This document shows positions 20,067 through 29,616 of a DNA stretch of 64,000 nt, in pieces. The translations under genes and the position numbers were made by a program. Every line of letters begins with the position of its first letter. The first letter of the stretch is position 1. Below the pieces are notes generated by a model. It ran no database searches and was not told where the DNA came from. It worked only from the letters and a program-made list of their open reading frames with translations. Origin of the DNA: Candidatus Bathyoplasma sp. NZ (lineage in GTDB: Bacteria; Bacillota_I; Bacilli_A; MAG-NZ); NCBI GenBank assembly GCA_013332095.1, contig JABENI010000006.1, positions 1-64,000 on the forward strand. The letters are read 5' to 3'.

Positions 20067-20885
20067 TTATTTAAATTTCAAACTTATATCCAAAGAATTG
20101 TAAGAATGGGTTAGAGCACCGACACTGATATAGTCGACACCAGTCGCGGCGATAGCCGGCAATTTTGCTAAGGTAACGTTACCACTAGCCTCTAAAAATT
20201 TTCCGTTATTTAAATTTACGCAAATTTTCATATCTTCAATATTCATATTGTCTAACATAATGATATCTATATCCTCATTTAACGCTTCTTTAAATAAAGA
20301 AATAGTATCAACTTCAACTTCAATTTTAACGTTTATCTGATGCTTTTTTAATCTTTGGACTGCTTTTTTAATGCTACCAGCAGCCTTGATATGATTATCT
20401 TTTATCATCGCCATCTCGCTTAAATTAAAGCGGTGATTAGTCCCCCCACCGTCAACTACTGCTTGTTTTTCTAAAATGCGAAAATTGGGTGTTGTTTTCC
20501 TAGTATCTAAAATTTTGCTGTTGTACTGTTTAATTTCTTGGACATAACTATTAGTCTTGGTAGCGATGCCACTCATTCTTTGCATAATGTTTAAAGCAAT
20601 TCTTTCGGACTTTAAAATACTTTTACTTTTGCCATGAATTGCAGCGATTACTTCGCCTGAATTTACGAAATCTCCATCGAGTTTAAGCGGGTGGTATTCA
20701 ATCCCCTCAAACTTACTAAAAACAAGTTTACAAACTTCAATTCCAGAGATGATACCATCTTCTTTAGCGATAAATTCACCATCAGAAACAGCATTCTCAC
20801 TAATTAAGGTATCTGTTGTGATATCGCCATTTGGCAGATCTTCTAAGATGGCATTATCTATTATTATTTTGATTTCATTTAACAT
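20067..20885 (-). CDS. nadC: Nicotinate-nucleotide pyrophosphorylase (quinolinate phosphoribosyltransferase)
   Basis: 272 residues. It converts quinolinate and PRPP into nicotinate mononucleotide, the third step of de novo NAD synthesis. Visible markers are EDLPNGDITTDTLI at about residue 15, the RKTTPNFRILEKQAVVDGGG segment at about 127-147 and the barrel phosphate loop SGNVTLAKLPAIAATGVDYISVG near 231-253. It is the last gene of nadABC, nine bases after nadB. Confidence 0.96.
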   Translation of the reverse strand: MLNEIKIIIDNAILEDLPNGDITTDTLISENAVSDGEFIAKEDGIISGIEVCKLVFSKFEGIEYHPLKLDGDFVNSGEVIAAIHGKSKSILKSERIALNIMQRMSGIATKTNSYVQEIKQYNSKILDTRKTTPNFRILEKQAVVDGGGTNHRFNLSEMAMIKDNHIKAAGSIKKAVQRLKKHQINVKIEVEVDTISLFKEALNEDIDIIMLDNMNIEDMKICVNLNNGKFLEASGNVTLAKLPAIAATGVDYISVGALTHSYNSLDISLKFK

Positions 20886-20894
20886 ATTAACCTC

Positions 20895-22388
20895 CTAGAT
20901 TATGTGATGACATCCGATACTTTTAACTCTTTTTAAGGCTGAACAAATAATTGAATAAGCCGATGTAACAGTATTTAAGGCTACAAAATAATGTTTAGTA
21001 TAGTTAGGATTATTTTGTAAATTAGTCAAATGGTTAGTGACTATTTTTCTACTTACTAAGAGACCTTGTTTCGTTCGGACAACTCCGACGTGTTTATCCA
21101 TAATATCTTTAATCTCATCTTTGATCGTCTTATAAGTAGAATTAGAGTAAGTAGTAACTAAAAGGTCAGCAAATTTAGTTAAAGGAAACAACTCATTTTG
21201 ACTGATTTTAGCAGCTATTATATTGCTGAATACTAGACATTCTAACAGCGAATTACTAGCTAGACGGTTAGCTCCGTGGACACCAGTAGAAGCGCATTCA
21301 CCACTGGCATATAAATTTTTTATCGTTGTTTCACCGAATTCGTTAGTTTTAATTCCCCCGACAGAGTAATGTTGGACTGGCTTAACCGGAATCAAATCAT
21401 TTTCCATCTTAAAAGAGGCGGCTAAACATTTTTGGTAAGTATTTGGAAAACGTTGAATTAATTTTTCTTTTCCTAAATGACGGGCATCTAAATAGACGCA
21501 GTCATGCCAAGTGTTGTACATCTCTTTTATAATACTTTGAGAAACGATATCTCGAGGGGCTAATTCTAGGGAATTGTGATATTTAGACATAAATCTCTTG
21601 TTTTCACTATTCAGTAAATATCCACCTTCGCCTCTAACTGCTTCGGAAATTAAAAAAGTATCTTCTTCATTAATTCGGTTATAGTAGGCAGTAGGGTGAA
21701 ATTGAATAAATTCCATATTTTCTAATTCACCTTGAGCTCGGTAAACTAAACCGATACCATCGCCGGAGGCGTAACTAGGATTAGTAGTGTGTTTATATAT
21801 TGAGCCTAAACCACCTGTTGCAATCACCGTAGAAGAAGAATATATTCTTTGAGGTTGATTGTGTTGATCAAGGTAGTCGACACCGTAACAAATATTATCT
21901 TTTATTAATAAATTAGTTGCGAAAGATTCACTAATTATTTTGATATTTTTTCTTTTAGCAGCGACTTTGATCAATCGATCCATAATCGCTTTACCAGTAG
22001 CATCACCACCGGCGTGTAAAATACGGTTTTTAGAATGACCTCCTTCTAAGGTCAAATAAAATTCACCTTTTTCACTTTGGTCGAATTCCACTCCTAATTT
22101 TATTAAATTAAAAATATTTTCTCTTGCTTGATAGACTAGTGTTTTAGTATTTTCACTATCGTTTAATAAAGAACCAGCATTTAAAGTGTCATCGATATGT
22201 TTTTGTAAAGATTTATCGTCTTTGGATAATTCAGCGGCTATTCCCCCTTGAGCTAAATAGGAATTAGATGTTGCTAAATTATAAAAAGCATTTTTAGTAA
22301 TTAAAGTAACTGACTTATCTTTAATTTGTAAGGCGGTATAAATTCCTGCTAATCCACTGCCAATAATTACACAATTTGTCCTATTCAT
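20895..22388 (-). CDS. nadB: L-aspartate oxidase
   Basis: 497 residues, a little shorter than E. coli NadB (540). FAD enzyme oxidising aspartate to iminoaspartate for NadA. The dinucleotide site IGSGLAGIYTAL is at about residues 9-20, the substrate loop HxEGGHSKNR region at about 115-122, and FAD contacts GANRLASNSLLECLVF at about 374-389. Its start overlaps the nadA end by eight bases, indicating coupled translation. Confidence 0.95.
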   Translation of the reverse strand: MNRTNCVIIGSGLAGIYTALQIKDKSVTLITKNAFYNLATSNSYLAQGGIAAELSKDDKSLQKHIDDTLNAGSLLNDSENTKTLVYQARENIFNLIKLGVEFDQSEKGEFYLTLEGGHSKNRILHAGGDATGKAIMDRLIKVAAKRKNIKIISESFATNLLIKDNICYGVDYLDQHNQPQRIYSSSTVIATGGLGSIYKHTTNPSYASGDGIGLVYRAQGELENMEFIQFHPTAYYNRINEEDTFLISEAVRGEGGYLLNSENKRFMSKYHNSLELAPRDIVSQSIIKEMYNTWHDCVYLDARHLGKEKLIQRFPNTYQKCLAASFKMENDLIPVKPVQHYSVGGIKTNEFGETTIKNLYASGECASTGVHGANRLASNSLLECLVFSNIIAAKISQNELFPLTKFADLLVTTYSNSTYKTIKDEIKDIMDKHVGVVRTKQGLLVSRKIVTNHLTNLQNNPNYTKHYFVALNTVTSAYSIICSALKRVKSIGCHHII

Positions 22389-23295
22389 TTTTTTCCGTTA
22401 TCTCAAACATCAGTTTTAATGGTTTATAAGCAGCAGTTAAAATTTCCGGAGGCAGTTTAATTTCTGACATTTCATTAAGTAGACTGTAGTAAACATCTGC
22501 TAAATGTGTTTTTTTCATATTAAAACAAGAGAAAGTACTTTTTACTTGAATAAACTCTTTATCAGGATTAGCTTTTTTCATCTGGTGAATAATACCGTTT
22601 TCTGTACCGATAATAAATTTTTTAGCAGGGCTTTTTTTAGTGAATTCTAATAGAGCCTTAGTACTGCCGACAAAATCAGCGATTTCAACAATTTCGATTT
22701 TCATCTCCGGATGGACTAACATTAAGGCCTCGGGATTTTCTTTTTTAACCGCTAGCATTTCATCTAAGTCAAAACGATCGTGGACGTAACAAAAACCTGG
22801 CCAAGTTTCCAGTTCTAAATTATATTTTTTACGTAGATAACTTCCTAAATTTTTATCAGGAATATACAGTATTTTTTTATCGGTAAAGTTTCTAATTATT
22901 TTTTCTGCGTTGCTAGAAGTAACGCAGACATCACTCAATGCTTTTACTTTAGCAGTAGTGTTTACATAACTAACGATAAAAGTATCGGGGTTGTTTTTTT
23001 TATATTGTAGAACATCTTCGTACGTAGCAGTATCAGCCATTGGGCAACCGGCATCGAATCTAGGAATAATAACTTTTTTGTTCGGGGCTAATATTTTTGC
23101 TGTTTCAGCCATAAAATGAACACCGCAAAAACAGATAATATCAGCATCTGAGTCGCGAGCAATCTGACTTAAATATAATGAATCACCAGTAAAATCAGCT
23201 ATATCTTGAACTTCTCCCCTTTGATAGTAGTGAGCTAAAATAATGGCATTTTTTTCTTTTTTTAATTTTTCAATTTCTGACTTGTAGTCAATCAT
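22381..23295 (-). CDS. nadA: Quinolinate synthase
   Basis: 304 residues, the short NadA form. A [4Fe-4S] enzyme condensing iminoaspartate with dihydroxyacetone phosphate. Three conserved cysteines are seen in CFCGVHFMAETA near 80, SDVCVTSSNAEK near 123 and GTENG...STFSCFN near 265. A start 15 bases upstream is in frame, but CCTCC on the plus strand at 23304-23308 is the ribosome site, so the ATG at 23295 is chosen. First gene of nadA-nadB-nadC, divergent from an aminotransferase. Confidence 0.95.
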   Translation of the reverse strand: MIDYKSEIEKLKKEKNAIILAHYYQRGEVQDIADFTGDSLYLSQIARDSDADIICFCGVHFMAETAKILAPNKKVIIPRFDAGCPMADTATYEDVLQYKKNNPDTFIVSYVNTTAKVKALSDVCVTSSNAEKIIRNFTDKKILYIPDKNLGSYLRKKYNLELETWPGFCYVHDRFDLDEMLAVKKENPEALMLVHPEMKIEIVEIADFVGSTKALLEFTKKSPAKKFIIGTENGIIHQMKKANPDKEFIQVKSTFSCFNMKKTHLADVYYSLLNEMSEIKLPPEILTAAYKPLKLMFEITEKNE

Positions 23296-23433
23296 TTTAA
23301 AAACCTCCATCTTCGACTATTGTTATTTTACCTTATTTTTTAAGAAAAATAAATTAATTCAGCCTCTTTCTTTATAAAATTGGCTAATTGTGGTACTATG
23401 AACCAAAGTAAATCGACAAAGGAGTTTAAAAAA

Positions 23434-24630
23434 ATGGCTAAAATACTAGAAGATAATGTTTTTACAATTGTTAGAAAAGCAACAGATGCAATAAAGAAAT
23501 ACGGCAAAGATAAGGTGATAAATGCGACTGTCGGGGCCTTGTTTGCTGAAGATGGAAAGATGGTCGCACTAGATTCAGTCTGGAATGTTTACAACAATAT
23601 CCCCAACGTTGAGAAAGCTAGTTATGCTTGTGATTTACAAGGGAACCCTACTTTTAGAGAAGCTTGTAAGAAATGGCTAAACTTAGATGAGGCTGAAGTT
23701 GTAGCAACACCAGGGGGAAGTGGAGCAATCAGTGTAACTTTAAAAAACAGTTTACAAGATGGTGACTCTATTATCTATCCCGATGTATGTTGGGGACCAT
23801 ATAAAATTATGGCAGTCGAGTACAATCTTAAGAGCGAACAGTATCAAATGTTCGAAGGAGATAGTTTTAATATTAGAAGTTTTAAAGAAAAAACAACTGC
23901 TGTTATGGAAAAGCAAGGAAAAATAACCGTAATAATTAATGACCCTGCACATAATCCAACAGGTTATTCCATGAGTTTAAACGAGTGGGAGATGGTAATG
24001 GAGCATTTAAATACTATCGCAACTCAAGGGAAAATAACGCTGATTAATGATATTGCTTATATTGATTATTGTAAAGATTCTAAAAAAGCTAAAAAACATT
24101 TTGAGTTATTTAAAACAATTGACGATAATATCACCGTTGTCGTGGCCTTTAGTTTATCTAAATCATTAACTGCTTATGGGTTAAGAGTAGGAGCTACTTT
24201 AATTTTAGGTAAAGATAAAGAAGAGTATAAAAATCTTTTTTCTCATAGTGCGAGAGCAGTTTGGAGCAATATCAACAATGGTGGACAAAATTTGTTTGCC
24301 AAAATTATTGAATCAGATTATTTGCGAAACAATTATCTTGAAGAAAAAGGTAAATACGTGAAGTTACTGAAAGAAAGAAGTGAAATATTTTTATTAAAAG
24401 CAAAGGAAGTGGAGTTAGATATTTATCCCCACCGGGAAGGTTTCTTTGTAACAGTAAAAATAGTGGGTGAAGATAAGGACCTGGTCCATCAAAAACTAAT
24501 GGATAAGTTAATTTTTACAATAAATTTAAAGACCGGTTTAAGAATTGCTCTTTGTAGTCTTAATTTAGAGAGCATTGAAAAATTGCCGTATATTATCAAA
24601 AAAACAATTAAAGAAGTTCAAAATAGTTAA
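23434..24630 (+). CDS. PLP-dependent class I/II aminotransferase
   Basis: 398 residues. Fold-type I aminotransferase, closest in pattern to aspartate/aromatic aminotransferases. The cofactor-binding elements are NDPAHNPTGYS near 168 (N and P), NDIAYIDY near 206 and SLSKSLTAYGLRVG near 240, where the lysine forms the Schiff base and the arginine binds the substrate carboxylate. Substrate cannot be fixed from sequence; a role in aspartate or branched/aromatic amino acid transamination is plausible. AAAGGAG at 23418-23424 sets the ATG at 23434 over an in-frame upstream codon. Monocistronic. Confidence 0.88.
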   Translation: MAKILEDNVFTIVRKATDAIKKYGKDKVINATVGALFAEDGKMVALDSVWNVYNNIPNVEKASYACDLQGNPTFREACKKWLNLDEAEVVATPGGSGAISVTLKNSLQDGDSIIYPDVCWGPYKIMAVEYNLKSEQYQMFEGDSFNIRSFKEKTTAVMEKQGKITVIINDPAHNPTGYSMSLNEWEMVMEHLNTIATQGKITLINDIAYIDYCKDSKKAKKHFELFKTIDDNITVVVAFSLSKSLTAYGLRVGATLILGKDKEEYKNLFSHSARAVWSNINNGGQNLFAKIIESDYLRNNYLEEKGKYVKLLKERSEIFLLKAKEVELDIYPHREGFFVTVKIVGEDKDLVHQKLMDKLIFTINLKTGLRIALCSLNLESIEKLPYIIKKTIKEVQNS

Positions 24631-24654
24631 ATAGGTTATTAAAACCACAAAAAA

Positions 24655-24682
24655 GAAAAAGCGAATTAATTTTCGCTTTTTT
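24655..24682. terminator. Bidirectional terminator
   Basis: AAAAAGCGAA (24656-24665) pairs with TTCGCTTTTT (24672-24681). It separates the convergent aminotransferase and glycosylase genes and includes the glycosylase stop codon. Confidence 0.88.
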
Positions 24683-25292
24683 AAAGTTTACTCGCTTCCC
24701 AAATATAGAAATGAGCAATTGTATTATAAGGTGACCATTTTTTAGTCAATTCCTGAAATTTTTCTTTTGTCGGTAAATCATTTAGTTGATAAACTTTAGC
24801 AATTCCTCTTTTAATCATTAAATCACCAAATGAGGTTATATCATTTCTACCTAAAGCAAACATTAAAAATACTTCCGCAGACCAAATACCTAAACCTTTA
24901 ACTTTAGTTATTTCTTGAATGATCTCTTCATTGCTTAAACTAGTTATCGTCTCTAAATTTAATTCTTTACTGTGAACCTGACTAGATAGGTTTTTTAAAT
25001 ATTCAACTTTTCGGTAACTGATACCGATACTCTGTAAATCGTCTTTATCGCATTCGAGAAAATTTTCCGGTTTTATTTCAAATTTATCAACGATACGCTG
25101 GTAGATAGTTTTAGCGGCTTTAGTACTTACTTGTTGAGCAATAATACTGCGAACTAATTCTTGAAACAGATTATCATTGATATATCGATCAGGCTCTGGT
25201 AAATCGACTATCAGCTTATATAAAATCGGATCGTTATTTTTGAAATGCTCAATGGCATCTTTAGATATTATAAATTTTTTCATGGGAAGCAT
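24681..25292 (-). CDS. DNA-3-methyladenine glycosylase II-like (HhH-GPD)
   Basis: 203 residues, the compact AlkA-like form without the N-terminal domain. It should remove alkylated bases from DNA. LVRSIIAQQVSTKAA at about residues 46-60 is the typical first HhH-GPD helix block, the helix-hairpin-helix is KVKGLGIWSAEVFLMFALGR at about 129-148, and the catalytic aspartate follows in SFGDLMIKRG. No iron-sulfur cysteines are present, which excludes the endonuclease III/MutY branch. A second ATG three codons in is possible. Monocistronic. Confidence 0.88.
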   Translation of the reverse strand: MLPMKKFIISKDAIEHFKNNDPILYKLIVDLPEPDRYINDNLFQELVRSIIAQQVSTKAAKTIYQRIVDKFEIKPENFLECDKDDLQSIGISYRKVEYLKNLSSQVHSKELNLETITSLSNEEIIQEITKVKGLGIWSAEVFLMFALGRNDITSFGDLMIKRGIAKVYQLNDLPTKEKFQELTKKWSPYNTIAHFYIWEASKL

Positions 25293-25979
25293 ATTTTCAA
25301 CTTTCTAAGATTTTTTTTAGATTTAAAAATAAATTTTTTTGAATAAGAGGTACAAAGAACAAGGCCATTGGCAGTTTAGATACTATAAGGCAACTCCTCT
25401 ACAATTTCTAATTTTAACAGATTTTTGAAATAAATTCCATGATAAAGTATCAAAATTTGTTGATAGTAATCGAATAATACATCTATCAGCAGAAAATCAA
25501 GACTTTTAAATAAAATAGTTTTAGTTTAAAATGGTTAGAAAAAATCTCTATTTTAGCGATTTTTGATTTTTAGTAAAAGCAACGTGAACGATAAACTATA
25601 GAGATGATGGACATTGGAAGTCACTTATTTGTAGTTAAGAAATAGGGAAAATAAGAATAAAGGCGATAGTTGCAACACAAAATCCGCGAATATGGAAAAG
25701 TCATATTATTTATTGCAGTGTTTAAAAGATTTAACTATGATATGGTTTATGACCTCAAATGCTTGGTTGGATGGTTAAAGAATTTTGATAATGAAGTTGA
25801 TGTCGTTAGATTCAGTTTTATCTGAAGGATCTAACTCTGAACTAATCAGATGGAAAGCTATTAATAGAAATTGGTATGAGTTTTTTATAATTGATTATGT
25901 TATAATTAATGGAGAAAAAAAGATATTATAAATCCTAGTTAAATAATGAATATATGATAAAATTGAAGGAGAAAACTAA
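25293..25979. other. Gene-free region with a decayed coding remnant
   Basis: About 690 bases with no intact gene. Between about 25791 and 25931 one plus-strand frame reads as coding, ending NRNWYEFFIIDYVIINGEKK before TAA, but nothing upstream continues it, so it looks like the 3' end of a dead gene. Family not recognised. The rest is AT-rich without recognisable sites except the ribosome site before the next gene. Confidence 0.4.
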
Positions 25980-26348
25980 ATGAAATACAACTGGATTAAT
26001 GATCATTTCCTACAAAAAAAAGGTGTAGCGAAAGATTTTAAAGCTGAATGGAACGCTATTAGATATTTGATATTAGACAAAATGATTTGTATGATTACTA
26101 ATAACAAAGAAGGCGAGGCTATCATAACGCTAAAATGTGAGCCAGCATTTGCGGAAGCCCTAAGAGAAGATTATAAAGAAATCACAGCAGGGTACTATAT
26201 GAATAAAATGCACTGGAATTCTATATTATTAGATGGTGATGTTCCTGATGATATTATGAAGATGATGATTGACATGTCTTATGATTTGATATTAAATGGT
26301 TTTTCTAAAAAGAAACAGAAAGAGATTTTAGAATCTGAAAATGTCTAA
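25980..26348 (+). CDS. MmcQ/YjbR family protein
   Basis: 122 residues, the family's normal size. The C-terminal signature GYYMNKMHWNSILLDGDVPDD at about 81-101 followed by SYDLILNGFSKKK matches MmcQ/YjbR (CyaY-like fold) proteins; an N-terminal half typically binds nothing known. Function in the cell is not established. AAGGAG lies eight bases before the ATG. It sits alone between a dead gene and the AlbA_2-type gene. Confidence 0.85.
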   Translation: MKYNWINDHFLQKKGVAKDFKAEWNAIRYLILDKMICMITNNKEGEAIITLKCEPAFAEALREDYKEITAGYYMNKMHWNSILLDGDVPDDIMKMMIDMSYDLILNGFSKKKQKEILESENV

Positions 26349-26415
26349 AAAACGCTGGTTTCACAATGGATAAAGAACAAATAATTAATACAATAATTAA
26401 CAAGTAGGTGATGAA

Positions 26416-27534
26416 ATGAATAAATCAATCCAAACACACAATAGTAAATTTATAAGTATATACTCTGATAAAGATGTAACTGAAGTTGTAGCTTTTCTTA
26501 ATTCTAAAGTTGGTGGATACTTATATATTGGGATAGATAACATGGGAAATATTATAGGTTTACCAAACATTGATGAAACAGTATTAAAAATAGGAAATCA
26601 ACTTAAGGACAATATTTCACCATCAATACTTGGACTTTTTGAGATAGTTATTGAAAGTTTTGCGGATAAATATTATATAAAAATAGTAATAACTAGTGGA
26701 CCAGAGAAACCCTATCATATAAAAAAATATGGTCAATCAGAAAAGGGTTGTTATATAAGAGTAGGTAATGCTAAAATGCCAATGACTACTAAGATGATAG
26801 AAAATATGTTTTCCAAAAGAACTAGAAATTCTCTATCAAAAATACTTTCACCTAGACAAGATTTAACTTTTCGTCAATTGAAAATATTTTATGAAGAAAA
26901 AAGATTTACTATAAATGATAACTTTTTACATAACTTGGAATTGTACAATGATGATGATAAATTGAATTACAATGCGTATTTACTAGCTGATGACAATGCT
27001 GTGTCGATTAAAGTTGCGGTATATGGTGGTGTGAATAAAGTTGATTTGATAGAAAGTAATGAATATGGTTACTGCTCACTTATAAAAGCAACAACAAGAG
27101 TTCTTGATAAACTAGATATTTATAATACTACCCATACTAAAATTACTGGAAAAGCAGAGCGTGATGAATGGAGAAATGTAGATAAAATAGCACTGAGAGA
27201 AGCTGTTATAAATGCAATTGTTCATAATGATTATGCTATAAATGAAGTGCCTCCAGTTTTTGAAATATTCACAGATAGATTTGAAATAACTTCGATGGGA
27301 GGACTTCCCTTAGGAATGACTAAAGATGAGTTTTTTGATGGGGTATCAAATCCAAGAAACAAGGTGCTTATGAGAGTGTTTAAAGATATGGATTTAGTAG
27401 AACAATTAGGTTCAGGAATGTCTAGAATATTAAGTGCATACAGTAGAGATATTTTTAAAATATCAGATAACTATATAAAAATTGTTTTTCCAATCAAAGT
27501 ATCCGAATGCAAAGCGGACGCAAACCGAATGTAA
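26416..27534 (+). CDS. AlbA_2 (Schlafen-type) domain / ATP-binding transcriptional regulator-like protein, truncated by a stop
   Basis: 372 residues. The N-terminal part has the AlbA_2 pattern (EVVAFLNSKVGGYLYIGIDNMGNIIG at about 22-47 in pieces, then the GCYIRVGNAKMPM segment near 116). The C-terminal half has the GHKL-like HATPase_c_4 block: REAVINAIVHNDYA near 275, FTDRFEITSMGGLPLG near 293 and EQLGSGMSRI near 335. Such proteins are putative regulators. An in-frame TAA at 27532-27534 cuts off a winged-helix tail that stays open for 67 more codons. AGGTGATG precedes the ATG. Confidence 0.8.
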   Translation: MNKSIQTHNSKFISIYSDKDVTEVVAFLNSKVGGYLYIGIDNMGNIIGLPNIDETVLKIGNQLKDNISPSILGLFEIVIESFADKYYIKIVITSGPEKPYHIKKYGQSEKGCYIRVGNAKMPMTTKMIENMFSKRTRNSLSKILSPRQDLTFRQLKIFYEEKRFTINDNFLHNLELYNDDDKLNYNAYLLADDNAVSIKVAVYGGVNKVDLIESNEYGYCSLIKATTRVLDKLDIYNTTHTKITGKAERDEWRNVDKIALREAVINAIVHNDYAINEVPPVFEIFTDRFEITSMGGLPLGMTKDEFFDGVSNPRNKVLMRVFKDMDLVEQLGSGMSRILSAYSRDIFKISDNYIKIVFPIKVSECKADANRM

Positions 27535-27738
27535 ACCGAACGCAAATTTAATTATAGAAAAAATTATATTATAGAATTTTTACAAATAAATAAGACTATA
27601 ACTTCAGAAAAAGCTAGAAGTTTATTAGGATTAGAAAAATCAGCTACAAATGATATCTTAAATATACTTTGTAACGAGTCTGTGATAATAAAAAAAGGAG
27701 TAAGCAGAAATACGTATTATAAACTTAACAACAACTAA
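27535..27738 (+). pseudogene. Severed winged-helix C-terminus of the AlbA_2-type protein
   Basis: Directly in frame with the preceding gene after its TAA. It reads TERKFNYRKNYIIEFLQ, then a helix-turn-helix with TSEKARSLLGLEKSATNDIL and a wing ending YYKLNNN before TAA. This is the usual tail of this protein type. The stop lies within a short repeat of GCAAACCGAAT / GTAAACCGAAC / GCAAATTTAAT, so a CAA or similar codon may have become TAA. There is no new ribosome site. Confidence 0.75.
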
Positions 27739-27741
27739 TCA

Positions 27742-27793
27742 AAGCCATATAAAGTTACTTCATGAATAATAGAATAACTCTAGTGGCTTTTCT
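27742..27793 (+). terminator. Probable terminator
   Basis: An imperfect stem pairs AGCCATATAAAGTTA with TAACTCTAGTGGCT, ending in TTTT. The rest of the stretch up to 28039 contains a promoter for the ABC operon and no recognisable gene. Confidence 0.5.
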
Positions 27794-27969
27794 GATGTTA
27801 AAGCTTTGGGGGTATATTGTTCCTGGCAACTACCAGTAATAGTTTTGGCATGAAAGGACAGTAAAAGATATAGTTGTCAATGTTCATTATATAGGTCATC
27901 TAAAGTAATGCTAGAAAGGAATGAAATCTTACAACAAAAGTATAATTAGGTAGTGGTATTATCAATATA

Positions 27970-27998
27970 TTGCTTTGACCTGTTAGTAATGGTACAAT
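27970..27998 (+). promoter_or_regulatory. Promoter of ABC-2 export operon
   Basis: TTGCTT (27970-27975), 17-base spacer, TACAAT (27993-27998), about 40 bases before the ATP-binding subunit start. Confidence 0.6.
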
Positions 27999-28039
27999 AA
28001 ACCGTACATCTACAAATCGTGCAAAAGGAGAAATAGGTA

Positions 28040-28897
28040 ATGATAAAGGTAAATAGTTTGCGGTTTTCCTATCCTAAAAGTGAAAATCCAACAATCAAAG
28101 AAGTTTCTTTTGAAATAAAAAAAGGCGAGATATTTGGCTTTTTAGGTCCAAGTGGAGCAGGGAAATCAACTACTCAGAAAATTTTAATTAAAATTTTAAA
28201 AAATTATCAAGGGGAGATTTCTTACAATGGTTTAGATTTAAAAAAACTCGATGATTCTTTTTATGAGGAGATAGGAGTATGTTTTGAAATGCCGATATCT
28301 TTTTCTAAATTAACTGCTCTCGAAAATTTGAAGTTTTTTCAAAAACTATATAAAAATAACGCCGATGTTGAGAGTTTAATGAAACGAGTAGGGCTTTATG
28401 AGGATAGAAATAAAAAAGTTGGCGAATATTCAAAGGGGATGAAAATAAGACTTAATTTTGTTAGAGCTTTGTTAAACAATCCTAAAATTTTATTTTTAGA
28501 TGAACCGACAAACGGTCTAGATCCTAAAAATGGACGAATCATGAAAAATATGATTAAAGAATTTGTGGCTAACGGAGGGACTGTTTTTATCACCAGTCAT
28601 ATTATGGCTGATATTGATGAGTTATGTGATCGAGTTGCTTTTATCAGCGATGGAATAATTCAAGAGATATCTTCGCCAAGAGAACTGAAGATAAAATACG
28701 GAAAACAACTCGTAACTGTTGAATATTTAAAAGATAACAAAACAAACAAGAGAGAATTTAGTATGGAGGAAATTAAGACTGAAGAGTTCAGTAATTTTTT
28801 AAAAGAAAATCAGATAGAAACAATTCACAGTGGTGAAACAACATTAGAAGAAATCTTTATTCAAGTGACAGGAGTTGGGTTAGATGCAAACTATTAG
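28040..28897 (+). CDS. ABC transporter ATP-binding protein (ABC-2 exporter type)
   Basis: 285 residues. Walker A GPSGAGKST at about 36-44, signature YSKGMKIRL at about 134 (the LSGGQ motif in its YSKGM variant), Walker B ILFLDEPTNGLD at about 152-163 and the switch histidine in TSHIMADIDELCDRV. The C-terminal ~70 residues are the extension typical of drug/bacteriocin exporters. It forms an operon with two permeases, its end overlapping the first by 14 bases. Substrate unknown. Confidence 0.92.
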   Translation: MIKVNSLRFSYPKSENPTIKEVSFEIKKGEIFGFLGPSGAGKSTTQKILIKILKNYQGEISYNGLDLKKLDDSFYEEIGVCFEMPISFSKLTALENLKFFQKLYKNNADVESLMKRVGLYEDRNKKVGEYSKGMKIRLNFVRALLNNPKILFLDEPTNGLDPKNGRIMKNMIKEFVANGGTVFITSHIMADIDELCDRVAFISDGIIQEISSPRELKIKYGKQLVTVEYLKDNKTNKREFSMEEIKTEEFSNFLKENQIETIHSGETTLEEIFIQVTGVGLDANY

Positions 28898-29615
28898 ACA
28901 TCTTGTTAGAGCTGAAATGTTTAGACTTAATAAATATAATTTACTTAAAGCGAGTTTCGTGGTAAATCTTATTTGGTTAATTTTTATCTATTTTTTAAAA
29001 ATTGAGGAATTAAAGCAGTTTTTGCCAATTATTATTTTGATGGATGCTTCCTTAATGACTGCCTTGTTAAATGGAGTGACGCTGTTTTATGAAAAAAAGG
29101 AAAATACTTTAAGTTCAATTTTAGTAAGTCCAGTGAAAGTCGATCAGTATCTGATTGCTAAAATTATTGTCAATGTGATGAATTCATTATTGTGGACCGG
29201 TTTTTTTGTTATCAGTGTCTATTTTTTAAAAGGAATGACTTACAATTACCTTTTAATTTTTTTAGCAGTTGTAGTGATTAGTTCTTTGCATACTCTTATC
29301 GGAATATGGTTTTCTTATTTTTCGAAAGATTTTACTACGTTATTGATAAACTATATGATTTATACGTTAATTAGTTCGATCCCCATCATAATGGGAGCAC
29401 TGAATGTTTTTTCAGACACTGCTAGTAAATTTTTATTTTTTATCCCGTTAGACACTGCTAATAAATTAATGAATTACGGAATGGATAATGGGGATTTAGA
29501 ATTGTTAGGTTATATTGTTGGATTGGGATATTTAACTTTACTGACAGTATTACTGTATATCTTTAAGGTAAAAAAAGACTTCCAAAAATACGCTACTAAA
29601 GAAGTAGGTGTGTAA
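28884..29615 (+). CDS. ABC-2 type permease subunit
   Basis: 243 residues with six predicted membrane helices (about 22-38, 48-66, 95-115, 125-150, 155-175 and 210-232). It has no strong motif beyond the ABC-2 layout, with the polar segment FYEKKENTLSSILVSPV at about 68-84 that is common in this fold. The ATG is preceded by AGGAG inside the upstream gene. It likely forms a heterodimeric pore with the next gene. Confidence 0.82.
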   Translation: MQTIRHLVRAEMFRLNKYNLLKASFVVNLIWLIFIYFLKIEELKQFLPIIILMDASLMTALLNGVTLFYEKKENTLSSILVSPVKVDQYLIAKIIVNVMNSLLWTGFFVISVYFLKGMTYNYLLIFLAVVVISSLHTLIGIWFSYFSKDFTTLLINYMIYTLISSIPIIMGALNVFSDTASKFLFFIPLDTANKLMNYGMDNGDLELLGYIVGLGYLTLLTVLLYIFKVKKDFQKYATKEVGV

Positions 29616-29616
29616 G

